Below, one piece after another: positions 11,833 through 21,800 of a stretch of DNA of 64,000 bases; position 1 is the stretch's first letter, and the number at the start of each line of letters is the position of its first letter. The DNA lies in contig JADLSH010000373.1 of NCBI GenBank assembly GCA_016169945.1, forward strand, positions 310,001 through 374,000, given 5' to 3'. Position numbers and translations under genes: made by a program. The stretch comes from Trachythela sp. YZ-2020 (taxonomy: Eukaryota; Cnidaria; Anthozoa; Malacalcyonacea; Clavulariidae). Under the pieces are notes generated by a model that did no database searches, was not told where the DNA came from, and was given only the letters and a program-made list of their open reading frames with translations.

Positions 11833-12190
11833 CAGGCCCGTAGCTGGCCCCCTTTTTTTGGGGGGGCACGTTTCGATTTCTGTCCGCGTTCGTCAAAATA
11901 TTTTACCTTTTCCGATAGAAATTCTTTCTTTTCTTGTCGACGGGGGGGGGGCGTGGGTGAAATTTTTTTTCCCGGAACTCACATACCATTGCGTTTCTAA
12001 TGTATTCCTTAACACTTTAAACTTTATATATATAACAAATTCACTTTTTCAAATTAAATCTATAACAAATTTACTTTTGCAAATGAAAATTTACGTTTCT
12101 GTTATTTGTGCTAGGGGGGGCACAGGGGGGGCACAATTTTCCGCTAGGGGGGCCCTTGTCCCCCCTGGCGACCCCCCAGCTACGGGCCTG
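11833..12190 (+). mobile_element. hAT-type MITE, copy 1
   Basis: A 358-bp element with ends CAGGCCCGTAGCTGG and CCAGCTACGGGCCTG. It is flanked by near-identical 8-bp repeats (ctgtgcat at 11825-11832, ctgtggat at 12191-12198; 7 of 8 match). CAGG ends and an 8-bp duplication are typical of hAT. G/C runs lie just inside both ends. No transposase. A second copy is at 23781. Confidence 0.9.
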
Positions 12191-12244
12191 CTGTGGATGA
12201 CTTTTTGAGAAAATCTTGGGAAGGCAGCAATACTCCAATAGGAA

Positions 12245-12440
12245 GCTTTAGCAGTGACTATACGAGTACGACTACGAGTACGAGATTCGTCATTTCCGCG
12301 CCAAAAGTCGTAGTCGTCGGGCTTTTGACTACGAGATTTATCAAAAACCTCTTACTCAATAGCCCGACGACTACGACTTTTGCGAGATGGCGTATACAAA
12401 CAACACGCGAACATAACGAACTCGTACTCGTACCGGATGT
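12245..12440. repeat. Foldback repeat rich in TACGAGTACGA
   Basis: A 21-base arm (AAAAGTCGTAGTCGTCGGGCT, about 12302) pairs exactly with its reverse complement ending near 12386. Outer copies of ACGAGTACGAG (about 12253-12290) pair with CTCGTACTCGTACC near 12420. It looks like a small nested inverted-repeat element. ORFs on both strands across it are mirror artefacts. Confidence 0.65.
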
Positions 12441-12590
12441 GTATTGTGTGCATGTGAGCACCAGTGGTGAGCACATGCACGTGCATGCTGAACGGGTGTC
12501 AGTAGTTATACATGCTTTTTTGTGAAATTTGGTGAATTAAGGTGAATTAATAGTTTTACGAAGCGATCACGGGAACTTTGATTCGCAATT

Positions 12591-13472
12591 ATGGCATCTT
12601 CAAAACCTTTGAGTGATCTCTACCGTCTCTCATCAAAGATAAATATTAAAGATATGGTTGACCTGGCTAGGCGTCTTAGCTCTGAATACCCACCATTGAA
12701 AGTTGATGAAATGAGTCCTCCACTGTTTTCTAGAGCAAAAGTGGACAACATAGCACAGAGTTTGGTCCCACCCCACTACGTCCAAGACAACGTCAAGTCT
12801 ATTCTAACTACTGCAGACGGAAATTGTCTATTTAATGCTGCAAGTTTGGCCTTATGTGGTTCTGAGAAACTTAGTGCTGAACTTCGTGTACGTACTGCTA
12901 TTGAACTAGCTACGAATACAGAGTACTATAAGAATCACCCAGTTGTGATGAAATCTGGCTTGAAAACGGAAAGTGGGAAGCCTTGGGAGATTTCGTGTAT
13001 CTATTACGCAACCATCCTTAGTGCCCTTTCCTCGAAAGTATTTGAAATGGCCGGATTCCACGCTGCTGTTTCACACGAGATAATAACAACAACACAAAAC
13101 GGATCGTACTCTGGTTTGCTGCAAATAATGGGTCTGGCTTCTGCAATAAGATGTCAAATTCACTTGATTTATCCGGATACAAGACATAAAATGCTTAGCA
13201 TCCTTAATGGTGTCTATTCGCCCAGAGAAACATCATCGACCAGCATTCATCGAAGCGTCGTTATTATGTGGACAAGCTTGTCAGGATGGCCCGATCGCTC
13301 TAAGATGTTTACAGTTGATCATTTTGTACCAATGATGCCTACTTTAACTGCAGAGGAAATCACGAACTCTGGATGGACAATAGTAAAAAACAAACGAAAG
13401 CGACAGAAAAGCGATTTTCATTTCAAGCTAATGCCAGTACAAGTTACCATAACGAGCCAACGACTCATTTGA
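12591..13472 (+). CDS. OTU-like cysteine protease domain (segment 1 of the OTU-DDE-SAP gene)
   Basis: 293 residues from an ATG at 12591. An OTU-type active site is visible: TTADGNCLFNAASLALCG (Asp76, nucleophile Cys79), with a matching late His in TVDHFVPMM (about His244). OTU enzymes cleave ubiquitin-like linkages, and OTU-like domains also occur in transposon proteins and in vertnin-like proteins. No introns are needed. Past about 13385 the zero frame becomes a basic tail, while the -1 frame continues the gene (next segment). An in-phase A-AAA-AAC heptamer sits at 13385-13391. This looks like the N-terminal part of a roughly 1,650-residue protein, or of a zero-frame product plus a frameshift product. 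Confidence 0.75.
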   Translation: MASSKPLSDLYRLSSKINIKDMVDLARRLSSEYPPLKVDEMSPPLFSRAKVDNIAQSLVPPHYVQDNVKSILTTADGNCLFNAASLALCGSEKLSAELRVRTAIELATNTEYYKNHPVVMKSGLKTESGKPWEISCIYYATILSALSSKVFEMAGFHAAVSHEIITTTQNGSYSGLLQIMGLASAIRCQIHLIYPDTRHKMLSILNGVYSPRETSSTSIHRSVVIMWTSLSGWPDRSKMFTVDHFVPMMPTLTAEEITNSGWTIVKNKRKRQKSDFHFKLMPVQVTITSQRLI

Positions 13473-14179
13473 ATTGTCAGTCAAAAAAGAGTAAACTTGA
13501 GCCAGCCGAACGCGCCGATCAGGAGATAGACGAATCCAATTCTAAAAGTAAAACAATAAATACATGGAAAGCAGAAATGCCACTTCTTGGAAATAAATGG
13601 TATGAAAAAAGAAATTATGATCACAAGCCAACTTCACCTTGTTATCCCCATTTAAGTAAAAATCAAGTAAAAAGTGAATTTATTTTAAACAGGGCACTAA
13701 ATGAGAACGTCTGCTCAAGTACGAGCCATGAAGACTCCACGCAAGGACCAACTCCCGTAAAAAAATACTCAACACAGGTCGAAGAACATAGAAAGACCAT
13801 AGAAAGCAGCGGTTTTGGTGAAGCAAACAAAACATTTGTTCAACGAGAAACGCAAGAATATTGTACGTCTAGTAATTCCACCGAAACAGCTGGATTTAAA
13901 AGCAGTTTTCCGTTGCTGACCCAGAAGTGGTTTAACAGAAAAGGTCGTCTCGTCAACAACTACAGCAACAAAGAAGCATGTGCAACGCAAATGCACACAA
14001 CTCAAGAATCTTTCTTAAACAATGAGAACGTTTCTGCTCAGAAAGACAGTGGAAAATCTGGTGGCACAAACAAAACGTTCGGTCAGCAAGAAACACAAGA
14101 TGATCGCACAGTCGGATTTGAAAGCAGTTTTTCGTTGGTGAGCCAGAAGTGGTTTAATAGATGGGGGTCTTTTAGCTAA
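13373..14179 (+). CDS. Spacer segment with three KW(F/Y)xxR repeats (segment 2)
   Basis: Open in the frame -1 to segment 1. Mostly polar and probably disordered (Ser, Thr, Asn, Lys, Gln). Three copies of a short motif stand out: AEMPLLGNKWYEKR, KSSFPLLTQKWFNRKGR and ESSFSLVSQKWFNRWGS, about 120 and 80 residues apart. They share a hydrophobic LL/LV, then KW(F/Y), then Arg. This looks like a repeated linear docking motif. The frame stops at 14177-14179, but reading after a +1 change near 14157-14167 (a G5 run) gives NR-DGGLLANKNK, which follows the sequence of the previous repeat. The third repeat therefore runs directly into segment 3. Confidence 0.6.
   Translation: MDNSKKQTKATEKRFSFQANASTSYHNEPTTHLNCQSKKSKLEPAERADQEIDESNSKSKTINTWKAEMPLLGNKWYEKRNYDHKPTSPCYPHLSKNQVKSEFILNRALNENVCSSTSHEDSTQGPTPVKKYSTQVEEHRKTIESSGFGEANKTFVQRETQEYCTSSNSTETAGFKSSFPLLTQKWFNRKGRLVNNYSNKEACATQMHTTQESFLNNENVSAQKDSGKSGGTNKTFGQQETQDDRTVGFESSFSLVSQKWFNRWGSFS
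13385..13391 (+). promoter_or_regulatory. Candidate -1 ribosomal frameshift heptamer A-AAA-AAC
   Basis: In the OTU frame the bases read gtA-AAA-AAC, exactly the X-XXY-YYZ phase. A -1 slip continues in the open frame of segment 2 without a stop. Whether a downstream pseudoknot exists cannot be judged by eye. A one-base indel is the simpler alternative. Confidence 0.35.
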
Positions 14180-15530
14180 CAAAAACAAGGCACGTGTAGT
14201 GCAAAATCAGGCAATTAAAAAACATTTTGTAGATGATGAGCTCATGTCAGTTGAAAGTGCGTATGGAAATGACAACACGATTAAAGAAGGCATTGAACTT
14301 TTGATAAAGAAGATGGAAGACGAAAAGACCATCGACAGACGTGCCGAACTTCATGCTTTAACGGAAGTAGGAAAATTCATTATCGATGTCGGACCAATCG
14401 TTTCGACACAAGAAGCGGGAAATGTTTATTTCAGAAAAAAGACCGATTTCCTCGGTTATTCATCAGAAAAGAAGTCAAAACAAGGCCTAACATCAAGTGC
14501 TCTTTTTACGCGATTTTCTCGTCACTTCAACATTCAACAGATTTATCTGCACGGTAAAGCATATATTGTTGAGAAACGTAACGGGAAAGTGGAACAGTTG
14601 GTTGCTCGATTAAATTCTCTGATCCAAGAAGAAAAAATTGTTAATGACCACTTGCAAGAAAAGTTGAAAGATACTTTTCAAGATTCATTGCGCTACATGG
14701 ATAGCAAACGAGATCGAGATATTCTGAAGGGTATTTTTGCAAAGGCGACTAGCGTAAAATTTACAGCAAAACTTCAGGGAGTTCAAGATAAAACGGCAAT
14801 CATGAACTGTAGAGACGAACTGGGTGAAAATATCACGAAATTCTGCGAAATCGAGCGGACATCAATGATGGTAAGCAATGCTTTAACAAACGAACAGAAA
14901 CGGAGTTTAACTCGAAGAGTTATTCAGAAACGAAAGGAAAAGGAAATGCGGATGAAATTCGACTCAAGAGGACGAAAACTGAAATTTGAACAATGGCCAG
15001 ATCTTGCCAAAACACTTGATTGGATTTTTGACAACCAAGATGTAACGGAACGAGCAGGGCAGGGCGTGGAAGCTCATCCTAGACTTAAAAATGAAGTTCT
15101 TTATAGAAGTAAAGACAATAATACCTTTATGTGGCAGGCACATGAAATCATTAACGCTTTATCCCCTCCATCTTTTAACATTTCGTTGTCATCATGTTAC
15201 AATTATACCATGACGTATAAAAAAAATTCAGCAACAGCGAAAAGGCATCATCACGGAATGAATGTAAATGCCAACGTATCTCTTCACAAACCTCCTCATA
15301 CAACAGTTAGCAAGTTAGTTGTTAACTTGCACTACAGTTCGGCAAATGTTAACTACATATGCGACTATGCTAACGAAAACCAGGAAAACGTTTTAGTAGA
15401 CTCAAAAGATGCAAAAAAGATTGTGTGTGGAGATATAACACCAGTGCAAAACCAAGCAAAGTATGGACAGACGTTGAATTCCCTGACCATGACTGGGACC
15501 AAAGTCGTACTAACGCAGTCACTCCAATGA
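14142..15530 (+). CDS. Central region and first catalytic Asp of a DDE core (segment 3)
   Basis: Open in the same frame as segment 1 from 14142, with no ATG needed if it is read through from segment 2. It is charged and helical (VARLNSLIQEEK, RRVIQKRKEKEMRMKF) and reaches a block containing NVLVDSKDAKKIVCGDITPV. In DDE transposases the first catalytic Asp lies at the end of the first core strand, and LVDSKD (Asp codon 15399-15401) fits. The zero frame then loses family-like sequence and stops at 15530, while the -1 frame carries on (segment 4). An in-phase A-AAA-AAG heptamer is at 15413-15419. The actual change of frame could also lie nearer 15450-15475. Confidence 0.6.
   Translation, partial: ARSGLIDGGLLANKNKARVVQNQAIKKHFVDDELMSVESAYGNDNTIKEGIELLIKKMEDEKTIDRRAELHALTEVGKFIIDVGPIVSTQEAGNVYFRKKTDFLGYSSEKKSKQGLTSSALFTRFSRHFNIQQIYLHGKAYIVEKRNGKVEQLVARLNSLIQEEKIVNDHLQEKLKDTFQDSLRYMDSKRDRDILKGIFAKATSVKFTAKLQGVQDKTAIMNCRDELGENITKFCEIERTSMMVSNALTNEQKRSLTRRVIQKRKEKEMRMKFDSRGRKLKFEQWPDLAKTLDWIFDNQDVTERAGQGVEAHPRLKNEVLYRSKDNNTFMWQAHEIINALSPPSFNISLSSCYNYTMTYKKNSATAKRHHHGMNVNANVSLHKPPHTTVSKLVVNLHYSSANVNYICDYANENQENVLVDSKDAKKIVCGDITPVQNQAKYGQTLNSLTMTGTKVVLTQSLQ
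15413..15419 (+). promoter_or_regulatory. Candidate -1 frameshift heptamer A-AAA-AAG
   Basis: The frame of segment 3 reads gcA-AAA-AAG in the correct phase, and a -1 slip enters segment 4 without a stop. However, the zero-frame residues just after it (CGDITPV) look family-like, which argues for an indel some 40 bases further on. Confidence 0.25.
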
Positions 15531-17578
15531 CGCACTTATTCCTCCGCACAGCTATTAGCCGCCGTGAAACTTCGTTAATATCTAATCCATCTATAAATGA
15601 AGTAGAAATTCTTTCTCCATTTTCGAGTACAGTATTACACGTAACTAGAAAAGGAAAGTCTATTACTTTAATTAATCCGTCACTGTTGGAACCAGAAACA
15701 ACGTTTCGGTTTTTCCACGAAATCCTTTTTCTATTAACGAAACCAGAACTGGATATATTCTTTAGAAATCCAAAAACAGAATCATTAAAAGGAGTTCGTT
15801 TTGTTGTTGACAACGGACCAGCTGAATATCCGTCAAGCCCTCTAGTACAAATGTTATTGGTGAGGCTGCTCAAGTTGCTGAACCTGGACAAAGTTGTTCA
15901 GGTGTCATTCGCCGAGTATCATAGTAAACGTAATTTCGTGGAACGAGTTCACGCGGTTGAAGACCAGTTGCTTGGGCGTCACGGCACATTTTCATCCAAA
16001 CTAGTTCACGGCGATATGAACATTTCACCTGGCTCAGTGCAACATGTGGAAAACATGGAGAAGATGAGTGAGGCTGTCGTTAATTGTTTACGTCAAGGTC
16101 GTTTTGACGGCGAGCAATTGAAAGTCTATCGAGGTATAAAGAATTCCATGTTTCTTTTCAATGACGAGCAGCAGCTAAAAACATTTTTGTCGTACACGGA
16201 AGATATGAAGGAAAACTGTACTTTGGAGTACAGCCTAGAGGAAAGTTCTCTCATTGCGGATGATTTGGTAGTTACATGGCATGTAAATAAGCATTTTAAA
16301 GGTAATTATCTGGAGGACTACAAAACTTTGAACAATTCCCTACCAGGTGTTAATGTTAGAACGGCCTGGAGGGACAAATACATAACTGCGGTGTATCGGA
16401 TAGATGAACAATGGAGTGAAAAAGAATTGAAGAGAGTAGAGTTTCAGCCCATACCCGATTACATACGCTGGTTAGAAACAGCAGGTGAATTGCATTACCT
16501 TTCTTTCGAGAGCTTGAGATTGTTGAATGGTAGTTGGTCCGAAACACCGGGGTTGTTCAGACCACAACGGATACTTGACTTACTATTTTCAATAAATCCA
16601 TATCCACTTGACGATATGTACCAACATTTCGCCACCATTGCTTGGTTACCACAGGAAACAATACGCAAATACTTTTCCGAAAGACAGGAAAATATGTGTG
16701 AAGAGCGCCAACAAGATGTACTTCGGGAGAAGTGGAGACATCATCCTCTGTACGCCAAGAAAGTGGAGGAATTGCGATCCTTATGTAAAAAAGAAGGGCT
16801 ACCAGCAAAAGGGCTAAAGCATCACCTTGTAGAAGTGCTTGCAGAAAGTTACAACGAAGAAGCTCTTGACGAATATGATTTATACTATAATGGGGACTTA
16901 GGTTCAATTGCGACAACAGTTTCAGAACTACGTAAATATTCTGTAGCGCGTTTACGTCACATATTGAACTACCATGGCATTCAGACATGTGGTACAAAAG
17001 AGGAGATTGTTCTACGATTATTACTGGTATCCCAGAACAGGTACTACTTATGTTTTAAAAGGGAAGAGGAAGAAATACTAAAGACAGTATCACTGGCAGA
17101 GGATATTATTCTTGAAGAAAAAAGGAAAATTATTCTTCATCCGCGCTATTTAACAAGAAAAAGGACTTACACAAAAATAAAATGTAGCAGTCGTCTTGAC
17201 ATTCCTGCCGACCTTTCATTTCAAAATCTTCAAGATGTTTTCCAGCAACTTAAGACGTATTTGGCAATCGAGAGGGACATCAGGCGTAAGAACAACAAAG
17301 AGTTCTTCACGAAGAATAGGAAATTAGGTGATGAACTGCCAAACATTAATCCTGATTCCTATGAAGAGTACTTTTGCATTGGCCGAAAAATAAAAGTTAA
17401 ATGGAGTAAAGGTGAGATTGGAAACAGCGGTTGGAAAACAGGCTGGTATTGTGCAGCAGTACAAGAAGGACATATCGAGGAAGATGAGATTACTATTGTT
17501 TATTATACAGAACCAAAATGCGTATATACATTGTGCGTTTCGGAATCTATGGCCTTAGGAAAGTTAAAATTGGCGTAG
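15425..17578 (+). CDS. DDE transposase/integrase core with two SAP domains and Tudor-like C-terminus (segment 4)
   Basis: 717 residues, GTG at the frame opening, so certainly a continuation and not an independent gene. DHDWDQSRTNAVTPMTHLFL is followed by VRFVVDNGPAEYPSS (second Asp, about residue 128) and AEYHSKRNFVERVHAVED (Glu, about residue 173), about 43 residues apart: the D...E half of an RNase H-fold DDE core. Further on are two SAP-like DNA-binding motifs: VEELRSLCKKEGLPAKGLKH at about 446-475 and SVARLRHILNYHGIQTCGTK at about 504-535. The end (GRKIKVKWSKGEIGNSGW) resembles an SH3/Tudor/chromo barrel. Domain content suggests a DNA transposase or a gene derived from one. The superfamily is not identified. 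Confidence 0.75.
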   Translation: MWRYNTSAKPSKVWTDVEFPDHDWDQSRTNAVTPMTHLFLRTAISRRETSLISNPSINEVEILSPFSSTVLHVTRKGKSITLINPSLLEPETTFRFFHEILFLLTKPELDIFFRNPKTESLKGVRFVVDNGPAEYPSSPLVQMLLVRLLKLLNLDKVVQVSFAEYHSKRNFVERVHAVEDQLLGRHGTFSSKLVHGDMNISPGSVQHVENMEKMSEAVVNCLRQGRFDGEQLKVYRGIKNSMFLFNDEQQLKTFLSYTEDMKENCTLEYSLEESSLIADDLVVTWHVNKHFKGNYLEDYKTLNNSLPGVNVRTAWRDKYITAVYRIDEQWSEKELKRVEFQPIPDYIRWLETAGELHYLSFESLRLLNGSWSETPGLFRPQRILDLLFSINPYPLDDMYQHFATIAWLPQETIRKYFSERQENMCEERQQDVLREKWRHHPLYAKKVEELRSLCKKEGLPAKGLKHHLVEVLAESYNEEALDEYDLYYNGDLGSIATTVSELRKYSVARLRHILNYHGIQTCGTKEEIVLRLLLVSQNRYYLCFKREEEEILKTVSLAEDIILEEKRKIILHPRYLTRKRTYTKIKCSSRLDIPADLSFQNLQDVFQQLKTYLAIERDIRRKNNKEFFTKNRKLGDELPNINPDSYEEYFCIGRKIKVKWSKGEIGNSGWKTGWYCAAVQEGHIEEDEITIVYYTEPKCVYTLCVSESMALGKLKLA

Positions 17579-18683
17579 TTAGTGGCGTAAAACTAAAGCA
17601 CAAAGAGAAACGTTTCCAAACTTTGAACTAAAAAAACATTGACTTTCCTATAATTTCTAGAATATTAGTATACTTATGTTGACTGTTTTTAGTTCAAAAA
17701 ATTACAGCTAATGAAAATTTAATGTCGGGAAACTTGTCGCGAATGACTGAATAAGGTATACAATTCAGACATCTATATATGCTTAGGATCACGGAATGCA
17801 GAAGCTTTGCTGGACATCTATGTGTTTGACATGTGTATGGTGATATTTATTAGTTTATGGAGAATGCGGAAATAAGGACAGCTTACCCTAGTGCATTAAA
17901 TTGTCAGTTGCTGTATTTGGCTCATATAGAAAATACTATGATCGTCTTGGATTCTTTCGTCTTTCCTGGATATTGATTGTTTATTCAAACTACAAATTTG
18001 TAATTTGTAATTAATTGTAAGAAGACAAAGGCATCACCCACAGCCCTCAACTCGTGTACACATAGTGATAAATTATAATCAGAACTTTGCTTTAATGTAA
18101 TATCTCCCGAGGATATAATATGTATCCCTTGTGAGATCCCTTTGGAAAGACAATTTGGGCGAAATCTTCCTTTTTAATAGAGGCAAGGCAGTTTGATTAC
18201 TAATTTTCATTCAAGGTCATGGTATTACTCAGGCAAATTTACGGTAGTATAGTTATTCTAGTTTTTGTTGTGTAACTCTATCACATATTTAAACTGATAA
18301 TGATATATTAAACAGACTGAAATTCCCACAACTCACTGCCTAAATTTTCCACATATAATTCAGCTCACTCCTGCCTCCCCCTGGATTTTCCACATACCTT
18401 TCGACCCCTGCCGGTGGAAAAATCCAAGCCATAATGACACCCCCCCCTTGGAAAATCCAAGCCACATTATTCATGACCACCCCCTGGAATTTCCAGTATC
18501 CTCAATCCCCAGTGTGTGGATATAAAATGCAATAAGCCATTTGCAAATCTTCTGGCCAGACTAATGGCCGCCGCCAACCGGATGTCGCTGTCGGTGGTCC
18601 CAAAAAGATCAAAGGACCTGTCTCTCTATTCATTTCCTTACTCTATGCCAACACCTGCCATTTTCACGAATTCAGTTCAATAC
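17579..18683. other. Non-coding DNA after the DDE gene
   Basis: No gene recognised. Between about 18370 and 18500 short C-rich blocks alternate with TGGATTTTCC and its reverse complement, a likely remnant of an inverted-repeat element. I found no convincing terminal repeat closing the 8.9-17.6 kb gene cluster. Confidence 0.4.
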
Positions 18684-18880
18684 TTAAGAATTAAAAAACG
18701 AGTTGCGTGCCGTTATGGTGTAATAATGCACGAGGGGGGAATGTTGGGAGAATACGAGAGAAGCTTGTTAAACACGAGGCGTAGCCGAGTGTTTTACACG
18801 CTTCTCGAGTATTCTCCCAACATACCCTCGAGTGCATTATTACACCATAACAGCACAAGACGAGTTTTTTTAATTCTTTT
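18684..18880. repeat. Foldback element, about 85-base arms
   Basis: Left arm about 18684-18768 (AAGAATTAAAAAACGAG, then GGTGTAATAATGCACGAG, then TGTTGGGAGAATACGAG) is mirrored by the right arm about 18797-18880. The loop is about 30 bases. ORFs exist on both strands here because the arms are complementary; neither is a gene. Confidence 0.85.
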
Positions 18881-18899
18881 ATATTATAAGTGGCAAAAA

Positions 18900-21800
18900 A
18901 CATAAAGAATTACTTAAAGAATATCAATTGACTAGATACTTCTTATTATTCCAAAGTAGAAGATACTGTAGCATCCTCGTCATCATTCGATCATAGTAGA
19001 CTCGACAATGATAATGATGATCATGATGACAGGGATGTTACTAAGACTAACGATGATGAAAATGTGAACCCTCTAGACCCAATTACTCCAACCACGGACC
19101 AATATGAAAAGGTTTACCCAAAACTCAAGGGATTCAAAATAGGGCATTTAAATATTGCAAGTTTGGTAAAGCATAAAAACGAATTATTGGTTTTTCTGGC
19201 TAAACTCCCTTTTGATATAATTTGTATCAACGAAACTCGACTTGACGACTCCATAGACAACTCTGAGGTTAAAATACCAGGTTACGATTTGATAAGAAAG
19301 GATAGAAACCGCAATGGAGGAGGAGTGGCTATCTACCTAAGGGATGTTATTCCCTATACTAATAGAGCTGACTTAATTCCAGTTAATGCAGAGGCAATTT
19401 GTCTTGAATTTAAATAACCGAAAGCTAAGCCAGTTCTAATTAGTACTTGGTATCGTCCACCAGACTCTAATATGGAATTCTTTAATGATTTTGAAAATTT
19501 CATAAAAGTGATTGACAATGAAAACAAAGAAATAATCATAACAGGTGATTTTAACTGTGACATGCTGGACAGCAACTATAGGAATAACAACTCCAAACGA
19601 TTGGATGACCTATTAGATATCTACCAACTACAGCAACACATTGATAAGCCAACCCGAACAACTGACTCGACAAAAACACTAATAGACATTATAATTACAA
19701 AAGTGACGACACCAAAACATCTGATTCAGGAGTGATTGCTTTGGGAATAAGTGACCATGATCTGGTGTATATTTGTAGGAAAATAGGAGTACCCAGAGAA
19801 ATGCCGAAAATAGTAGAAACAAGGCAATTTAAACATTTTAACGAAAACGAATTCCAACAAGATTTAGCACAAGCGTTTAACTACTTTACATACAATTCTG
19901 ATCCAAATCTTGCCTGGCAGGAGTGGAAGGACATATTTTTGTCTATTTCTGACAACCATGCTCCCTATCGTACTAGAAAAGTTAGAAACGAGTATTGCCC
20001 ATGGTTGAATAATGAAATTAAAAACTTAGCTATCATCGAGATTTCCTTAAAAAAAGGCAGTGCGATTAAATTCTACTGCTTATACTGAGGCTTATAAAAG
20101 ATGCAAAACCAAGTTACCAAACTTATTAGGGATGCAAAAGCACACTATTATAAAACAAATCTGGAACAATGCAAAATAGTAAAGATAGCTGGAGATTTAT
20201 CAATCATTTACTCAACAGGAGAACGACTACAACAACAATCAACCAGATCACAGTTAATGGACAAACAATTACTGGTAACGATAATATAGCAAACGAGTTT
20301 AATAATTATTTTTGTGAAATAGGCCCTAAGCTTGCACAAACTATACCAGCAAGTAATGTAGACCCACTTCAATATATTACTGCTAATTCTAATAAGTTTA
20401 CATTTAGACAAATTTCACCAATAGAATTATGCAGAAGACTAGATGGTATAAAATTAGGGAAAGCTGCAGGACTCGACAAAATCACAAACAAACTGTTAAA
20501 GGCTGCAGGCTATACCATATGTGAAACCTTGCTTTATATTTTTAACCTGATCCTAGACGTTGGTATACTTCCAGACGACTTAAAACAGGCTAAGGTTACG
20601 CCTATCTATAAGGAAGGTGACAAAAATGAATGCGGAAATTACAGACCTATATCCGTCATATCGGCAATTTCAAAAATGCTAGAGAAAATAGTTTATAACC
20701 AACTTCTCAATTTTCTGAATGACAACAAAATAATTACAAAACGCCAATCTGGCTTCCGTAAATATCACTCTACTGAAACTGCTCTTTGCAAACAACCAAT
20801 GAATATTTAATGAATATGGATAAAGGCTTAATAAATGGTGTCTTGTTTCTTGATCTCAAAAGGCATTCGATACAGTCGACCACAAAATCCTTCTTGCTAA
20901 ACTTGAACTATACGGAGTTAAAGGTGTAGCCCTTAACTTCTTCAAATCGTACTTAACCAATAGGAGTCAATTATGTACAGTCCAAGGTACAAATTCCCAA
21001 CTGAAAAGATAAGTTGCGGAGTCCCACAGGGATCAAACTTAGGACCGTTATTATTCTCATTGTACATAAACGATCTTCCTAACTGTCTCGAACAAACAGA
21101 GGCATCTATGTTTGCAGATGACACAAATATATCAAGCATTGTAATTCACCTGCGGACATAGAAGTGAAACTAAACAATGATTTGCACAACGTCAATAACT
21201 GGTTAATAGCAAACAAGCTTACTTTAAACGTTAAAAACTGAATTTATGCTAATAGCCTCTAAACGAAAATTGAAACAATTCTCACATGACCCATGTATAC
21301 TGATTGGTAATCATAACATCAAACAGGTAACCAATAAAAAAGTACTGGGAATTACTTTAGACGATGAATTGAGATGGCATAAACACAATGATCTTCAATG
21401 CAAAAACTATCCAAGAGCATTGCCTTATTAAGACGAGCCAAACGATTTGTTAGCCAAAACGTGTTAATTAACATGTACAACTCACTAGTCTTACCTCACT
21501 TTACCTATTGCTCCAATGTGTGGAATGACGGCAGTCGTACACATACTGACAAGCTTTTAAAAATGCAAAAACGAGCGGCTAGAATTATCACAGGGTCAAC
21601 TTACGAAGTAAGATCGAAAGATATATTTAATATTTTACACTGGGAACCAATTGAAACCACTCTTAAGAAAAGAGAAATGATAATGACATTTAAGGCCTTA
21701 CAAGGCCAACTGCCAGAATGTATGACTAACATCTTTAAAATTTGCCAAAATGATATGTACCCGTTAAGAAGTAATGACTGTAAACTTTACTTGGAAAAAC

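Noticed and set aside
12193..12525. ORFs on both strands before the OTU gene
   Set aside because: They cover the TACGAGTACGA foldback and are mutual complements.
15370..15891. 173-codon minus-strand ORF
   Set aside because: Antisense to the DDE core, whose motifs are on the plus strand.
8600..17760. Terminal inverted repeats around the OTU-DDE cluster
   Set aside because: I compared the flanks by eye and saw no convincing pair, so no element boundary is claimed.
18516..18905. ORFs on both strands
   Set aside because: They come from the foldback repeat; each mirrors the other and neither has a domain.
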